DNA of 64,000 nt. It comes from Streptomyces sp. AC512_CC834 (GTDB lineage Bacteria > Actinomycetota > Actinomycetes > Streptomycetales > Streptomycetaceae). Made by a program: the position numbers and the translations under genes. Shown here piece after piece: positions 34,798-43,408 of the stretch; the stretch's first letter is position 1; every line of letters starts with the position of its first letter. The notes beneath the pieces were generated by a model, which saw nothing but the letters and a program-made list of their open reading frames with translations, had not been told where the DNA came from and did not search any database. The DNA lies in the NCBI RefSeq assembly GCF_019049325.1, contig NZ_JAGMUO010000014.1:124001-188000 (forward strand). The letters are read 5' to 3'.

Positions 34798-36297
34798 TCA
34801 GAGCGAACCGCCCGTCTGCCGGCTCTTGCCCCACTCCACCTGCGGCCCCCCGAAGTGGGCCACGGGCTCTTCGGTGTGAGCCGCGGGGCCCAGGACGAAG
34901 ACGTCCTGGGCGCCGTCCAGCACGCCGCCCGACGGGTCGTCGTCGCCCGTCCGGCGGACCGGGTCCCGGTCCGGCATCAGGATGTCGCGCACGACCATGG
35001 CACAGAGGAACAGCGTTCCCAGCAGGTGCAGGACGATGGCCCAGTGGTAGCCGTCCGTCGGCAGGCCCTTGTGGGCGTCGCCGCTGGTCGTGTACGCGAG
35101 GTACATCCAGATACCGAGGAAGTAGGCCACCTCGCACGCCTGCCAGATCAGGAAGTCCCGCCACTTCGGCCGGGCCAGTGCGGCAAGCGGTACCAGCCAC
35201 AGCACGTACTGCGGTGAGTAGACCTTGTTGGTGAGGATGAACGCCGCGACGATCAGGAAGGCGAGCTGGGCGAACCGCGGACGCCGAGGGGCGGTCAGCG
35301 TGAGCGCAGCGATGGCGCCGCAGCACAGCAGCATCAGAAGCGTGGCGAGGGTGTTGACGGTGTCGGTGCTGGGCGGGTTGTCGGTGTTATGGACCAGGAT
35401 CAGCCAGAAGGACCCGAAGTCCACGCCGCGTTCCTGGCTGAACGTGTAGAACTTCGACCAGCCGTCGAAGGCGAAGAGCATGACCGGCAGGTTCACCACG
35501 AGCCAGGCGACGGCCGCGCCCCCGAGTGCCTTTCCGAACGCCCGCCATCTGCCCGCACGCCAGCACAGGACGAGCAGGGGGCCGAGGATCAGGAAGGGGT
35601 AGAGCTTGGCGGCCGTGGCGAGGCCCAGCAGCACTCCGAAGGCCAGCGGGCGCTCCCGGGACCACATGAGGATCGCGGCGGCCGTCAGAGCGACCGCCAG
35701 CAGATCCCAGTTGACGGTGGCGGTCAGCGCGAAGGCGGGTGCCAGGGCGACCAGCAGACCGTCCCAGGGGCGCCGGGTGTGCGTGCGGGTCACGCAGACG
35801 GCGATGACGGCCGCACAGACCATGAGCATCCCGGCGTTGACCATCCAGTACCACTGCTCCTGGTCCTGGATGGTGCCGCTGCCCGGCGTGAGCCAGGAGG
35901 CGACCTCCATGAACACGCCGGTCAGCACGGGGTACTCCAGGTACTCCATGTCGCCGGGGAGCTTGTCGAAGTACGGCACGAGCCCGTCGACGAATCCGCG
36001 TCCCTGGTAGAGGTGCGGGATGTCCGAGTAGCACGCGTGCGTGTACTGGGAGCTGGCACCGAAGAACCAGGCACCGTTGTAGCAGGGCGCCTTCTGGACC
36101 AGGCCGAGGGCGAACATACCGATCGCCACGAGTGCGATCACCCGCACGGGGGTCCACCAGGACGTGCCGAGCAGCGCGCGTCGGCCCAGAGGGCCGCCGA
36201 TCAGCTCGCTGCCGGCCGCGGCGACCGTGTCTTCCTTGGTCGGCGGCACCGGGTCCGGCTCATGCACGCTCGCTGGCTTCGATTCTGCACTGGGCAT
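34798..36297 (-). CDS. GT87-type polyprenol-linked glycosyltransferase (membrane)
   Basis: A 499-residue integral membrane protein of the GT87/DUF2029 mannosyltransferase type, which uses polyprenyl-phosphate sugar outside the membrane. Ten or more hydrophobic helices. The extracytoplasmic loop after the first helix carries YSDIPHLYQGRGFVDGLVPY and LEYPVLTGVFME, the family's acidic catalytic region. ATG 36297 was chosen (MPSAESKP); the ATG three codons upstream is close behind it. It sits between the FemX/racemase pair and a PBP gene. Confidence 0.85.
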   Translation of the reverse strand: MPSAESKPASVHEPDPVPPTKEDTVAAAGSELIGGPLGRRALLGTSWWTPVRVIALVAIGMFALGLVQKAPCYNGAWFFGASSQYTHACYSDIPHLYQGRGFVDGLVPYFDKLPGDMEYLEYPVLTGVFMEVASWLTPGSGTIQDQEQWYWMVNAGMLMVCAAVIAVCVTRTHTRRPWDGLLVALAPAFALTATVNWDLLAVALTAAAILMWSRERPLAFGVLLGLATAAKLYPFLILGPLLVLCWRAGRWRAFGKALGGAAVAWLVVNLPVMLFAFDGWSKFYTFSQERGVDFGSFWLILVHNTDNPPSTDTVNTLATLLMLLCCGAIAALTLTAPRRPRFAQLAFLIVAAFILTNKVYSPQYVLWLVPLAALARPKWRDFLIWQACEVAYFLGIWMYLAYTTSGDAHKGLPTDGYHWAIVLHLLGTLFLCAMVVRDILMPDRDPVRRTGDDDPSGGVLDGAQDVFVLGPAAHTEEPVAHFGGPQVEWGKSRQTGGSL

Positions 36298-36368
36298 GGG
36301 GCACATCCTGCCGTACGCACCTGGGAACACGCCGGGGTCGCCGCACCCTCGTGGATGCGGCGGCCCCT

Positions 36369-36382
36369 GTTTCACGTGAAAC
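36369..36382. other. parS: parS, perfect
   Basis: Exact GTTTCACGTGAAAC upstream of the GT87 gene. Confidence 0.93.
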
Positions 36383-36390
36383 TTGCGGGC

Positions 36391-36404
36391 GTTTCACGTG
36401 AAAC
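36391..36404. other. parS: parS, perfect
   Basis: Exact GTTTCACGTGAAAC, 22 bp from the previous copy (start to start), in the gap between the PBP and GT87 genes. Confidence 0.93.
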
Positions 36405-36431
36405 ACCCATTCTTGACGACCCCAGGACTAG

Positions 36432-39137
36432 CTAGCCGTTCGAGCCCAAGATGCTGTTTCCGCGGGTGTTGCCGTTGCCGTTGCTGTCGCCGTCTCCCTC
36501 TGTCTCGGTGGTCGATGGTGAAGGCGATCCGGTTCCCTCCGAGCCTCCCGAGTCATTGCCCCCGTTGCCATTGCCGGCGTTGCTTCCGTCGTCACAGTTC
36601 CACTCCCAGACACCGCATGTCTCAGTCGCGGAAGGTGAGGTACTGGGCCCCGTGTCGCTGGGCGACGGAGTCGGCGAGGGGCTGGTCTCCTCGGTCTCGG
36701 AAGCAGAGGGGGAGGGGGAGGGCGTGGGGGTCGGCGACGGGGTGTCGTTGATGACCTCGCCGATGGGCTCCGGCTTCGGGAACTTCTCCACCTTCATGCC
36801 CTTGACCGCGTCCGACATGTAGTCCTGCCAGATCGTGGACGGGAAGGAAGCACCGTGGATCTTCTTCTCGCCACCCGTTCCGTACATCTCCAGGAACTTG
36901 CGGTCCTTGATGGACTCGTCGTCCGGGTAGCGGTACATGCTGATCGCGGTCGACAACTGCGGGGTGTAGCCGACGAACCAGGCTGACTTGTTGCCGTCCG
37001 TGGTACCGGTCTTGCCCGCCACATCGCGGCCGGGCAACTGGGCGTTGGTGCCCGTTCCCTTCTCGACGACGGTCTTCAGGACGTCCGTGACGTTGTCCGC
37101 GACCTTCGCGGTGAAGGCCTGCTTCTCCTCGACCTTGTGCGTGTAGACCGTGCCGCTCTTGTGCGTCACCTTCGTGACGGAGTACGGCTCGCGCTGCTTG
37201 CCGCTGTCCGCGAACGTGGCGTACGCGCTCGCCATGCGGATGGCACTCGGGTCCGAGACACCGATGGAGAAGGAGGGGTAGCCGGAGCCCGCCAGGCTGT
37301 CCTCCAGGAGCCCCGCGTCCATGGCGGACTCCTTCACCTTGTCCAGGCCGACGTCCATGCCGAGCTGCACGAACGCGGAGTTCACCGACTGCCGCATCGC
37401 CTCACGAAGGTCGATCTTGTAGTCCGGCGGGTTACCGATGCTGTCCTGGCCGTCATTCTCCTGACGCCACTGCTCGCCCTTCTCGTTCTCCCAGATCGAC
37501 CCGTCATAGTTATTGATCTTGAGGTTGTTCTTGCCGCTGTAGAGACTCTTCGGGGAGACGCGAGTGCGTTCGTCCTGGGCCTGGACCTCACCGAGATCGG
37601 GGTCGCGCACACCCCACTTCATCGCCGCCGCGAGCACGAACGGCTTGAACGTCGAACCGACCTGGGCGCCGGTCACGTCGGCGTTGTTGGTGAAGTGTTT
37701 GGTCGCGTCCTCGCCGCCGTAGATGGCCTTGATGGCCCCGGTCTCCGTGTCGATGGACGCCCCGCCGAACTGGACGTAGGTGTCCTTTTCGGGGCGCTTC
37801 TTGGGGTCGATCTTCTCCTTGTAGACCTTCTGGACCGACTTCTCGAGCTCGTTGACCTTCTTCTTGTCGAAGGTCGTGTAGATCGAGTAGCCGCCCTTCT
37901 CCAACTGCTGCTCCGACACCTCGCCGCTCCGGACCACTGAGGACTTGGCGAGCCTCACGAGGTAACCGATCTGGCCGCCCAGGTTCGCATTCGACTGCGG
38001 GTTCTTCGTGGCGGGAAGTTCGGTGTACTTGGCCCGCTCCGTCTGGCTCAGATGCCCGTACTCCACCATCTTGTTGAGGGTGTCCTGCATCTGGGCCTTG
38101 GCCCGCTTCTGGTTGGCCTCCGGCGTGGCTCCCACCGGGTCGATCGAGACGGAACCCGCCGGGTCGTAGTAGGTGGCACCCTTGAGCACCGCCGACAGGA
38201 AGGCGCACTGTCCCGGGTTCAGCTTGACGGCGTCCACGTTGAAGTACGCCCGTGCGGCCGCCTGGATGCCGTAGGCGCCGCGGCCGTAGTAGGCGGAGTT
38301 CAGGTAACCCTCGAGGATCTTGTCCTTCGGCTCCTCGGCACCGACCTTGATCGAGACGAAGATCTCCTTGACCTTCCGGGAGATCGTCTGCGACTGGTCG
38401 TTCAGCATGGCGTTCTTCACGTACTGCTGGGTGATGGTGGAGCCACCCTGCGTCTCACCACCCTTGGCCATGTTGAACACGGCGCGGGCGATGCCCTTGG
38501 GGTCGATGCCGCTGTCGTCGTAGAACGTCTTGTTCTCCTGGGAGATGACGGCATTGCGCATCGCCTTGGGGATCTGCGAGAGATTGACGCTCTGGCGGTT
38601 GCGCTCACCGCCCGTGGCCACCATCCGACTGTTGTCGGCCCAGTAGTAGACGTTGTTCTGCGCCGTGGCGCTCTCGTCGATGACGGGAACGCTCACCATG
38701 GCGTACGCGAGGCCCGCGGCACCGACCAGGCAGCCGAAGAACGCGATGCACAGCCCGGAGACGAGCCGCCAGGAGGGCACCCAGCGGTGCCACCCGTCCT
38801 TGTCGTGGCGCGGGTAGTCGATCATCCGCTTCTTGCCGGGCGCGGTGGCACGTCCACGCCCGGGCCCTGCTGAGCCGCCGGGAGCTCCTCTGCGGCCGCC
38901 GCGGCCCGGCTCGGCCGCTCTGCGACGGCCACCCCCGTTCCGCTGTGCCGCGCGCCGGGCTTCGGCGCGGCTCCCGGACGCACGCTCCTCGTCCTCCGGG
39001 CCGTACGAGCCGGACGGAGACTCTGTGGCGCCTCGCGGTGCCGCACGGCGACCGGAGGACGAGCCGGACTGACCGCGTCGGGCCGCGGCACGTCCGCCTC
39101 CCTGCGGCTGCGGCGGTTTGCGACGGTGCTCGCTCAT
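36432..39137 (-). CDS. Class A penicillin-binding protein
   Basis: Bifunctional peptidoglycan glycosyltransferase/transpeptidase of 901 residues, membrane-anchored. A cytoplasmic tail of about 125 residues rich in Arg/Gly/Ser precedes the TM helix. The GT51 domain has its catalytic Glu at E201 (SQENKTFYDD, then GGSTITQQYVKN). The transpeptidase domain has S495-TFK (active serine), S584-VN and K709-TGT. The C-terminal tail is long and low-complexity, first Ser/Pro/Thr then Asn/Gly, with one Cys pair (TCGVWEWNCDD). ATG 39137 has GGAG upstream. Probably a main vegetative PBP. Confidence 0.95.
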   Translation of the reverse strand: MSEHRRKPPQPQGGGRAAARRGQSGSSSGRRAAPRGATESPSGSYGPEDEERASGSRAEARRAAQRNGGGRRRAAEPGRGGRRGAPGGSAGPGRGRATAPGKKRMIDYPRHDKDGWHRWVPSWRLVSGLCIAFFGCLVGAAGLAYAMVSVPVIDESATAQNNVYYWADNSRMVATGGERNRQSVNLSQIPKAMRNAVISQENKTFYDDSGIDPKGIARAVFNMAKGGETQGGSTITQQYVKNAMLNDQSQTISRKVKEIFVSIKVGAEEPKDKILEGYLNSAYYGRGAYGIQAAARAYFNVDAVKLNPGQCAFLSAVLKGATYYDPAGSVSIDPVGATPEANQKRAKAQMQDTLNKMVEYGHLSQTERAKYTELPATKNPQSNANLGGQIGYLVRLAKSSVVRSGEVSEQQLEKGGYSIYTTFDKKKVNELEKSVQKVYKEKIDPKKRPEKDTYVQFGGASIDTETGAIKAIYGGEDATKHFTNNADVTGAQVGSTFKPFVLAAAMKWGVRDPDLGEVQAQDERTRVSPKSLYSGKNNLKINNYDGSIWENEKGEQWRQENDGQDSIGNPPDYKIDLREAMRQSVNSAFVQLGMDVGLDKVKESAMDAGLLEDSLAGSGYPSFSIGVSDPSAIRMASAYATFADSGKQREPYSVTKVTHKSGTVYTHKVEEKQAFTAKVADNVTDVLKTVVEKGTGTNAQLPGRDVAGKTGTTDGNKSAWFVGYTPQLSTAISMYRYPDDESIKDRKFLEMYGTGGEKKIHGASFPSTIWQDYMSDAVKGMKVEKFPKPEPIGEVINDTPSPTPTPSPSPSASETEETSPSPTPSPSDTGPSTSPSATETCGVWEWNCDDGSNAGNGNGGNDSGGSEGTGSPSPSTTETEGDGDSNGNGNTRGNSILGSNG

Positions 39138-39433
39138 CGAACGACTACTCCTCGGGCAGGCGCACCTTTGCGCGCCTGGAAAAGGCGGCTGGTTTCCGGT
39201 CCCCCCGAAGTACGGATGCGGCCCCTTCCGCATTCATCCGTACTGCACCGGGGACAGGGACGCCCCCAGGCGTCACTCGGTTCCCGGTGGTCTGCATGGC
39301 GCACAGACTACGCACCGTCAAAACACCCGAGCCCCGAAGTTCACCTCAAATCAGGCAACTTGCTCGCGATGAAATCCGGATGTGACCCCGTTCACCAGCC
39401 CCCCTCTTGTCCCACGCGGAAGCTCGTTCTATC
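39138..39433. other. Divergent PBP / PadR intergenic region
   Basis: About 300 bases with no gene. Besides the operator that follows at 39434, I see only a lower-GC stretch around 39300-39380; no promoter can be pinned down. Confidence 0.4.
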
Positions 39434-39464
39434 GTGCTGATGTATCGAGTCGATACATCAGCAC
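39434..39464. promoter_or_regulatory. PadR-type operator palindrome
   Basis: A perfect 31-bp palindrome (15-base arms around a central G) contains ATGTATCGAGTCGATACAT, a strong match to the ATGT/ACAT form of PadR operators. It lies 26 bases before the padR-like ATG, so autoregulation is likely; the divergent PBP gene could also be affected. Confidence 0.82.
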
Positions 39465-39489
39465 GGCATAAGGGCGAGAGGAGGCGACG

Positions 39490-40167
39490 ATGAGCCGGCG
39501 TTCCGGCATCCTCGAGTTCGCCGTACTCGGCCTGCTCCGCGAGTCCCCGATGCACGGCTATGAGCTGCGCAAACGGCTCAACACGTCACTCGGTGTGTTC
39601 CGGGCGTTCAGCTACGGGACGCTCTACCCCTGCCTCAAGACGCTGGTCGCCAACGGCTGGTTGATCGAGGAACCGGGGAACATCGGCGAGGCCGCCGCTT
39701 CCCTCACGGGACGACGCGCCAAGATCGTCTACCGGTTGACGGCCGACGGTAAGGAACATTTCGAGCAGCTCCTCTCACAGACGGGCCCGGACGCGTACGA
39801 GGACGAGACCTTCGCCGCTCGCTTCGCGTTCTTCGGGCAGACGTCGCGTGACGTACGCATGCGCGTGCTCGAGGGCCGGCGCAGCCGGCTGGAGGAGCGC
39901 CTGGAGAAGATGCGGACCTCCCTGGCACGCACCCGGGAGCGGCTCGACGACTACACGCTTGAGCTCCAGCGCCACGGAATGGAGTCCGTGGAGCGCGAAG
40001 TGCGCTGGCTGAACGAGCTCATCGAGAGCGAGCGGGCGGGGCGGGACCTCAGAGGTTCCGCCGCCGAGGGGACCGCTCAACAGGACACGACATCTGGAGC
40101 GACGGGCGGCCTGCCCCGGCCGGGGGACGACCCCCGGCCGGATACGCCCGGCGACACCGCCACGTGA
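39490..40167 (+). CDS. PadR-family transcriptional regulator
   Basis: A 225-residue protein: N-terminal winged helix-turn-helix ([24 protein letters not shown], read with the following [16 protein letters not shown]) and a C-terminal coiled-coil-like helical region (about 110-185) of the long PadR-s1/Vir type, ending in a disordered tail. AGGAGG precedes ATG 39490. A near-perfect operator lies just upstream. The inositol-phosphate synthase gene follows 44 bases later on the same strand and is a likely target. Confidence 0.92.
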   Translation: MSRRSGILEFAVLGLLRESPMHGYELRKRLNTSLGVFRAFSYGTLYPCLKTLVANGWLIEEPGNIGEAAASLTGRRAKIVYRLTADGKEHFEQLLSQTGPDAYEDETFAARFAFFGQTSRDVRMRVLEGRRSRLEERLEKMRTSLARTRERLDDYTLELQRHGMESVEREVRWLNELIESERAGRDLRGSAAEGTAQQDTTSGATGGLPRPGDDPRPDTPGDTAT

Positions 40168-40211
40168 GCGCCCACTCAGGGCCTCACTCGTACACACAGG
40201 GAGCAACCGGA

Positions 40212-41294
40212 ATGGGTTCGGTTCGCGTAGCCATCGTCGGTGTGGGCAACTGCGCCGCATCGCTGGTGCAGGGCGTCGAGTACTACAAGGACGCCGACCC
40301 GGCGGCCAAGGCCCCCGGCCTGATGCACGTCCAGTTCGGCGACTACCACGTCCGTGACATCGAGTTCGTCGCCGCCTTCGACGTGGACGCCAAGAAGGTC
40401 GGCCTGGACCTCGCCGACGCCATCGGCGCCTCCGAGAACAACACCATCAAGATCTGCGACGTGCCGAACAGCGGCGTCCAGGTCCAGCGCGGCCACACGC
40501 ACGACGGTCTCGGCAAGTACTACCGCCAGACCATCGAGGAGTCCGCCGAGGCGCCGGTCGACGTCGTCCAGGTCCTCAAGGACAAGCAGGTCGACGTCCT
40601 CGTCTGCTACCTGCCCGTCGGCTCCGAGGCCGCGGCGAAGTTCTACGCCCAGTGCGCCATCGACGCCAAGGTCGCCTTCGTCAACGCCCTTCCGGTCTTC
40701 ATCGCCGGCACCAAGGAGTGGGCGGACAAGTTCACCGAGGCGGGCGTCCCGATCGTCGGCGACGACATCAAGTCGCAGGTCGGCGCCACCATCACGCACC
40801 GCGTCATGGCGAAGCTGTTCGAGGACCGGGGCGTCGTCCTGGACCGCACGATGCAGTTGAACGTCGGCGGCAACATGGACTTCAAGAACATGCTCGAGCG
40901 CGAGCGCCTGGAGTCCAAGAAGATCTCCAAGACGCAGGCCGTCACCTCCCAGATCCCCGACCGCGACCTGGGCGCAGACAACGTCCACATCGGCCCGTCC
41001 GACTACGTCGCCTGGCTGGACGACCGCAAGTGGGCCTACGTCCGCCTCGAGGGCCGCGCCTTCGGTGACGTCCCGCTGAACCTGGAGTACAAGCTCGAGG
41101 TCTGGGACTCCCCGAACTCGGCCGGTGTCATCATCGACGCCCTGCGCGCCGCGAAGATCGCCAAGGACCGCGGCATCGGCGGCCCGATCCTGTCGGCGTC
41201 GAGCTACTTCATGAAGTCCCCGCCGGTCCAGTACTTCGACGACGAGGCCCGTGCCAACGTCGAGAAGTTCATCGCGGGCGAGGTCGAGCGCTGA
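40212..41294 (+). CDS. ino1: Inositol-3-phosphate synthase
   Basis: NAD-dependent conversion of glucose 6-phosphate to inositol 3-phosphate, the first step to phosphatidylinositol and mycothiol. The 360-residue length matches the actinobacterial type. NAD-binding loop [16 protein letters not shown] is at the N-terminus, and the catalytic segment [21 protein letters not shown] and the C-terminal [10 protein letters not shown] are present. GGGAG is upstream of ATG 40212. In an apparent operon with the PadR-type gene and followed by a strong terminator. Confidence 0.96.
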   Translation: MGSVRVAIVGVGNCAASLVQGVEYYKDADPAAKAPGLMHVQFGDYHVRDIEFVAAFDVDAKKVGLDLADAIGASENNTIKICDVPNSGVQVQRGHTHDGLGKYYRQTIEESAEAPVDVVQVLKDKQVDVLVCYLPVGSEAAAKFYAQCAIDAKVAFVNALPVFIAGTKEWADKFTEAGVPIVGDDIKSQVGATITHRVMAKLFEDRGVVLDRTMQLNVGGNMDFKNMLERERLESKKISKTQAVTSQIPDRDLGADNVHIGPSDYVAWLDDRKWAYVRLEGRAFGDVPLNLEYKLEVWDSPNSAGVIIDALRAAKIAKDRGIGGPILSASSYFMKSPPVQYFDDEARANVEKFIAGEVER

Positions 41295-41317
41295 AAACCT
41301 CGGACTCCGGTCCGCCG

Positions 41318-41349
41318 AAGGTCCCCGGGTCGCATGACCCGGGGACCTT
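41318..41349 (+). terminator. Hairpin terminator after ino1
   Basis: Perfect 14-base arms AAGGTCCCCGGGTC/GACCCGGGGACCTT with loop GCAT, followed by T, 23 bases past the stop codon. Confidence 0.88.
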
Positions 41350-41372
41350 TCCCGTATGTGAGGCTGTGCCCC

Positions 41373-42650
41373 ATGGCCGTCGTCCGTGACCTGCGCTTCC
41401 TGCTGCGCCTGAAGGGATTTCGGCGCCTGCTCGCCGTCCGCCTGCTCTCCCAGGGCGCCGACGGCGTCTACCAGGTCGCGCTCGCCACCTACGTCGTCTT
41501 CTCCCCGGAGAAGCAGACCTCGGCCGCCGCGGTCGCCTCCGCGATGGCGGTCCTGCTGCTCCCGTACTCCCTGGTGGGCCCCTTCGCCGGTGTCCTGCTG
41601 GACCGCTGGCGCCGCCGTCAGGTCTTTCTGTACGGCAACCTGCTGCGCGCCGTGCTGGCCTCGGTGACGGCGGTGCTGATGATCGCCTCTGTCCCGGACT
41701 GGCTCTTCTACGTCTCGGCCCTCTGCGTCACGGCGGTCAACCGCTTCGTTCTCGCGGGCCTGTCCGCCGCGCTGCCGCGGGTGGTCGACGCCGAGCGTCT
41801 GGTGATCGCCAACTCGATCTCCCCGACGGCGGGCACCCTGGCCGCCACGGCGGGCGGCGGACTCGCCTTCGTCGTACGCCTCGTGGTCGCGGACTCCGAC
41901 GCCGCCGTGGTGCTGCTCGGCGCCGGTCTCTACCTGTGCGGGGCGCTGGCGTCGCTGCGCATCGCCGTGGAGCTGCTGGGCCCGGACCCGTCACGCGTGC
42001 CGCCGAGACTGGCCTCCGCACTCGTCGGCACCGTCCGCGATCTCGTGGCGGGCGTACGCCACCTCGCCGCGCCCGCACGCCGGGAAGCGGCGTGGGCGCT
42101 CGCGAGCATGACGCTGATGCGGTTCTGCTACGGCGCCCTGCTGGTGATGCTGCTGATGCTGTGCCGGTACGCCCTGACCTCCGACACGGACGAGGGGCTC
42201 GCCCTGCTGGGGCTGGCGCTGGGCGTCTCGGGAGCGGGCTTCTTCGCGGCCGCGGTGGTCACCCCGTGGGCGGCGGGACGGCTGGGACCCGGTCGCTGGA
42301 TGGCCGTCTGCGCGGCGGCGGCCACCGTGCTGGTGCCGGCGCTCGGCCTGCCGTTCGCCACGGCGCCACTGCTCGTCGCGGCCTTCTCGCTGGGCCTGAC
42401 GACCCAGGCGGCGAAGATCGCGACCGACACGGTCGTGCAGTTCTCGGTCGACGACGCCTTCCGCGGCAGGATCTTCTCCGTCTACGACGTGCTGTTCAAC
42501 GTCGCCTTCGTCGGCGCGGCCGGGGTGGCCGCGCTCATGCTGCCGCCGGACGGCCGGTCGGTGCCGCTGATCGTGACCGTCGCCGTGGTCTACGGAGTGG
42601 TTGCGGCAGCTATGGACCGGTTTGAGGGCCTGTCAGTGTCACATCAGTGA
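41373..42650 (+). CDS. MFS transporter
   Basis: A 425-residue major-facilitator protein with about eleven or twelve helices. Starts MAVVRDLRFLLRLKGFRRLLAVRL in pieces, with a basic loop LDRWRRRQVFLYGN between helices 2 and 3 and a second half containing TTQAAKIATDTVVQ. No regulator is adjacent and the substrate is unknown. ATG 41373 was chosen at the first TM-proximal Met; an upstream in-frame start lies inside the terminator. Confidence 0.88.
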   Translation: MAVVRDLRFLLRLKGFRRLLAVRLLSQGADGVYQVALATYVVFSPEKQTSAAAVASAMAVLLLPYSLVGPFAGVLLDRWRRRQVFLYGNLLRAVLASVTAVLMIASVPDWLFYVSALCVTAVNRFVLAGLSAALPRVVDAERLVIANSISPTAGTLAATAGGGLAFVVRLVVADSDAAVVLLGAGLYLCGALASLRIAVELLGPDPSRVPPRLASALVGTVRDLVAGVRHLAAPARREAAWALASMTLMRFCYGALLVMLLMLCRYALTSDTDEGLALLGLALGVSGAGFFAAAVVTPWAAGRLGPGRWMAVCAAAATVLVPALGLPFATAPLLVAAFSLGLTTQAAKIATDTVVQFSVDDAFRGRIFSVYDVLFNVAFVGAAGVAALMLPPDGRSVPLIVTVAVVYGVVAAAMDRFEGLSVSHQ

Positions 42651-42757
42651 CACAGAGCCCCACCGGAGTACAGAGTTGTCAGTGGGACCCGGTAGCTTAC
42701 GTGCGTCTTATCTCGCGGCATGTCCGCGACACGCACCTATTTCCAGGGGGACCCCCA

Positions 42758-43285
42758 GTGACCACTCAGCCGCCGCCTCAGGGCAACCCGTTCGCGCAGG
42801 GCCAGCCGCAGGGCCCGCAGCAGCCTCAGGGGCAGAACCCCTACGCCCAGGGGCAGCCGGGCGTCCCGCAGCAGCCCGGCCAGCCCGGTCAGCCCGGCTT
42901 TCCGCAGCAGGGTGCGCCGTACGCCCCGGTGCCGCCGCAGCCGGCTCGCCGCAAGCTGAGCTTCAAGACGATCAAGAACATCGTCATCGCGGTGGTCGTC
43001 GTAGGTGTCGCGGTCGGCGGTTACCTCGCCAGCCGGGACGACGCCGACACGGCCGCGGTCGGCGACTGCATGCACCGTGGCAGCAGCAGCGACAGCGACC
43101 CGGACCTTGAGGTCGTCGACTGCGGTGACACGAAGGCCCAGTACGTGGTGCTGGCCAAGATCGAGGGCTCCTACTCCGCCCTCACCGCCGAGAGCAAGTG
43201 CTCGGAAGCGGCCAAGGACTTCCAGTACTCGTACACCGAGAGCGGTAGCGGCAGCGACTTCCTGCTCTGCCTGAAGGACAAGTAG
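42758..43285 (+). CDS. LppU-like membrane-anchored protein (SCO3897 type)
   Basis: A 175-residue protein. The N-terminal half (about 70 residues) is Pro/Gln/Gly-rich with QGQP-type repeats. One TM helix follows (about 75-92), then a small extracytoplasmic domain with four Cys (GDCMHRG, VVDCGD, SKCSEA, LLCLKD) that could form two disulfides. GTG 42758 has AGGGGG upstream. It resembles the LppU/SCO3897-type proteins described only in actinomycetes; function unknown. The 3' end runs into a parS-containing terminator. Confidence 0.82.
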   Translation: MTTQPPPQGNPFAQGQPQGPQQPQGQNPYAQGQPGVPQQPGQPGQPGFPQQGAPYAPVPPQPARRKLSFKTIKNIVIAVVVVGVAVGGYLASRDDADTAAVGDCMHRGSSSDSDPDLEVVDCGDTKAQYVVLAKIEGSYSALTAESKCSEAAKDFQYSYTESGSGSDFLLCLKDK

Positions 43286-43301
43286 GGGCGGAGTCTCGAA
43301 C

Positions 43302-43343
43302 GGCCAAGGGGCGGTGTTTCACGTGAAACACCGCCCCTTGGCC
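43302..43343. terminator. 42-bp perfect palindrome with a parS core
   Basis: Twenty-one-base arms centred between 43322 and 43323 make one of the longest perfect palindromes in the window. It terminates the LppU-like gene and has parS 43316-43329 as its core. Confidence 0.85.
43316..43329. other. parS: parS, perfect
   Basis: Exact GTTTCACGTGAAAC at the centre of the 42-bp palindrome. Confidence 0.93.
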
Positions 43344-43368
43344 TGTCCGTCACCTCGCGCTTTGCCGG

Positions 43369-43400
43369 CGGGGTCGTGTTTCACGTGAAACACGACCCCG
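43369..43400. terminator. 32-bp palindrome with a parS core, after pcnA
   Basis: Sixteen-base arms centred between 43384 and 43385, nine bases past the pcnA stop. The parS 43378-43391 is its core. Confidence 0.8.
43378..43391. other. parS: parS, perfect
   Basis: Exact GTTTCACGTGAAAC, 62 bp from the previous copy (start to start). Confidence 0.93.
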
Positions 43401-43408
43401 GCCCACCG

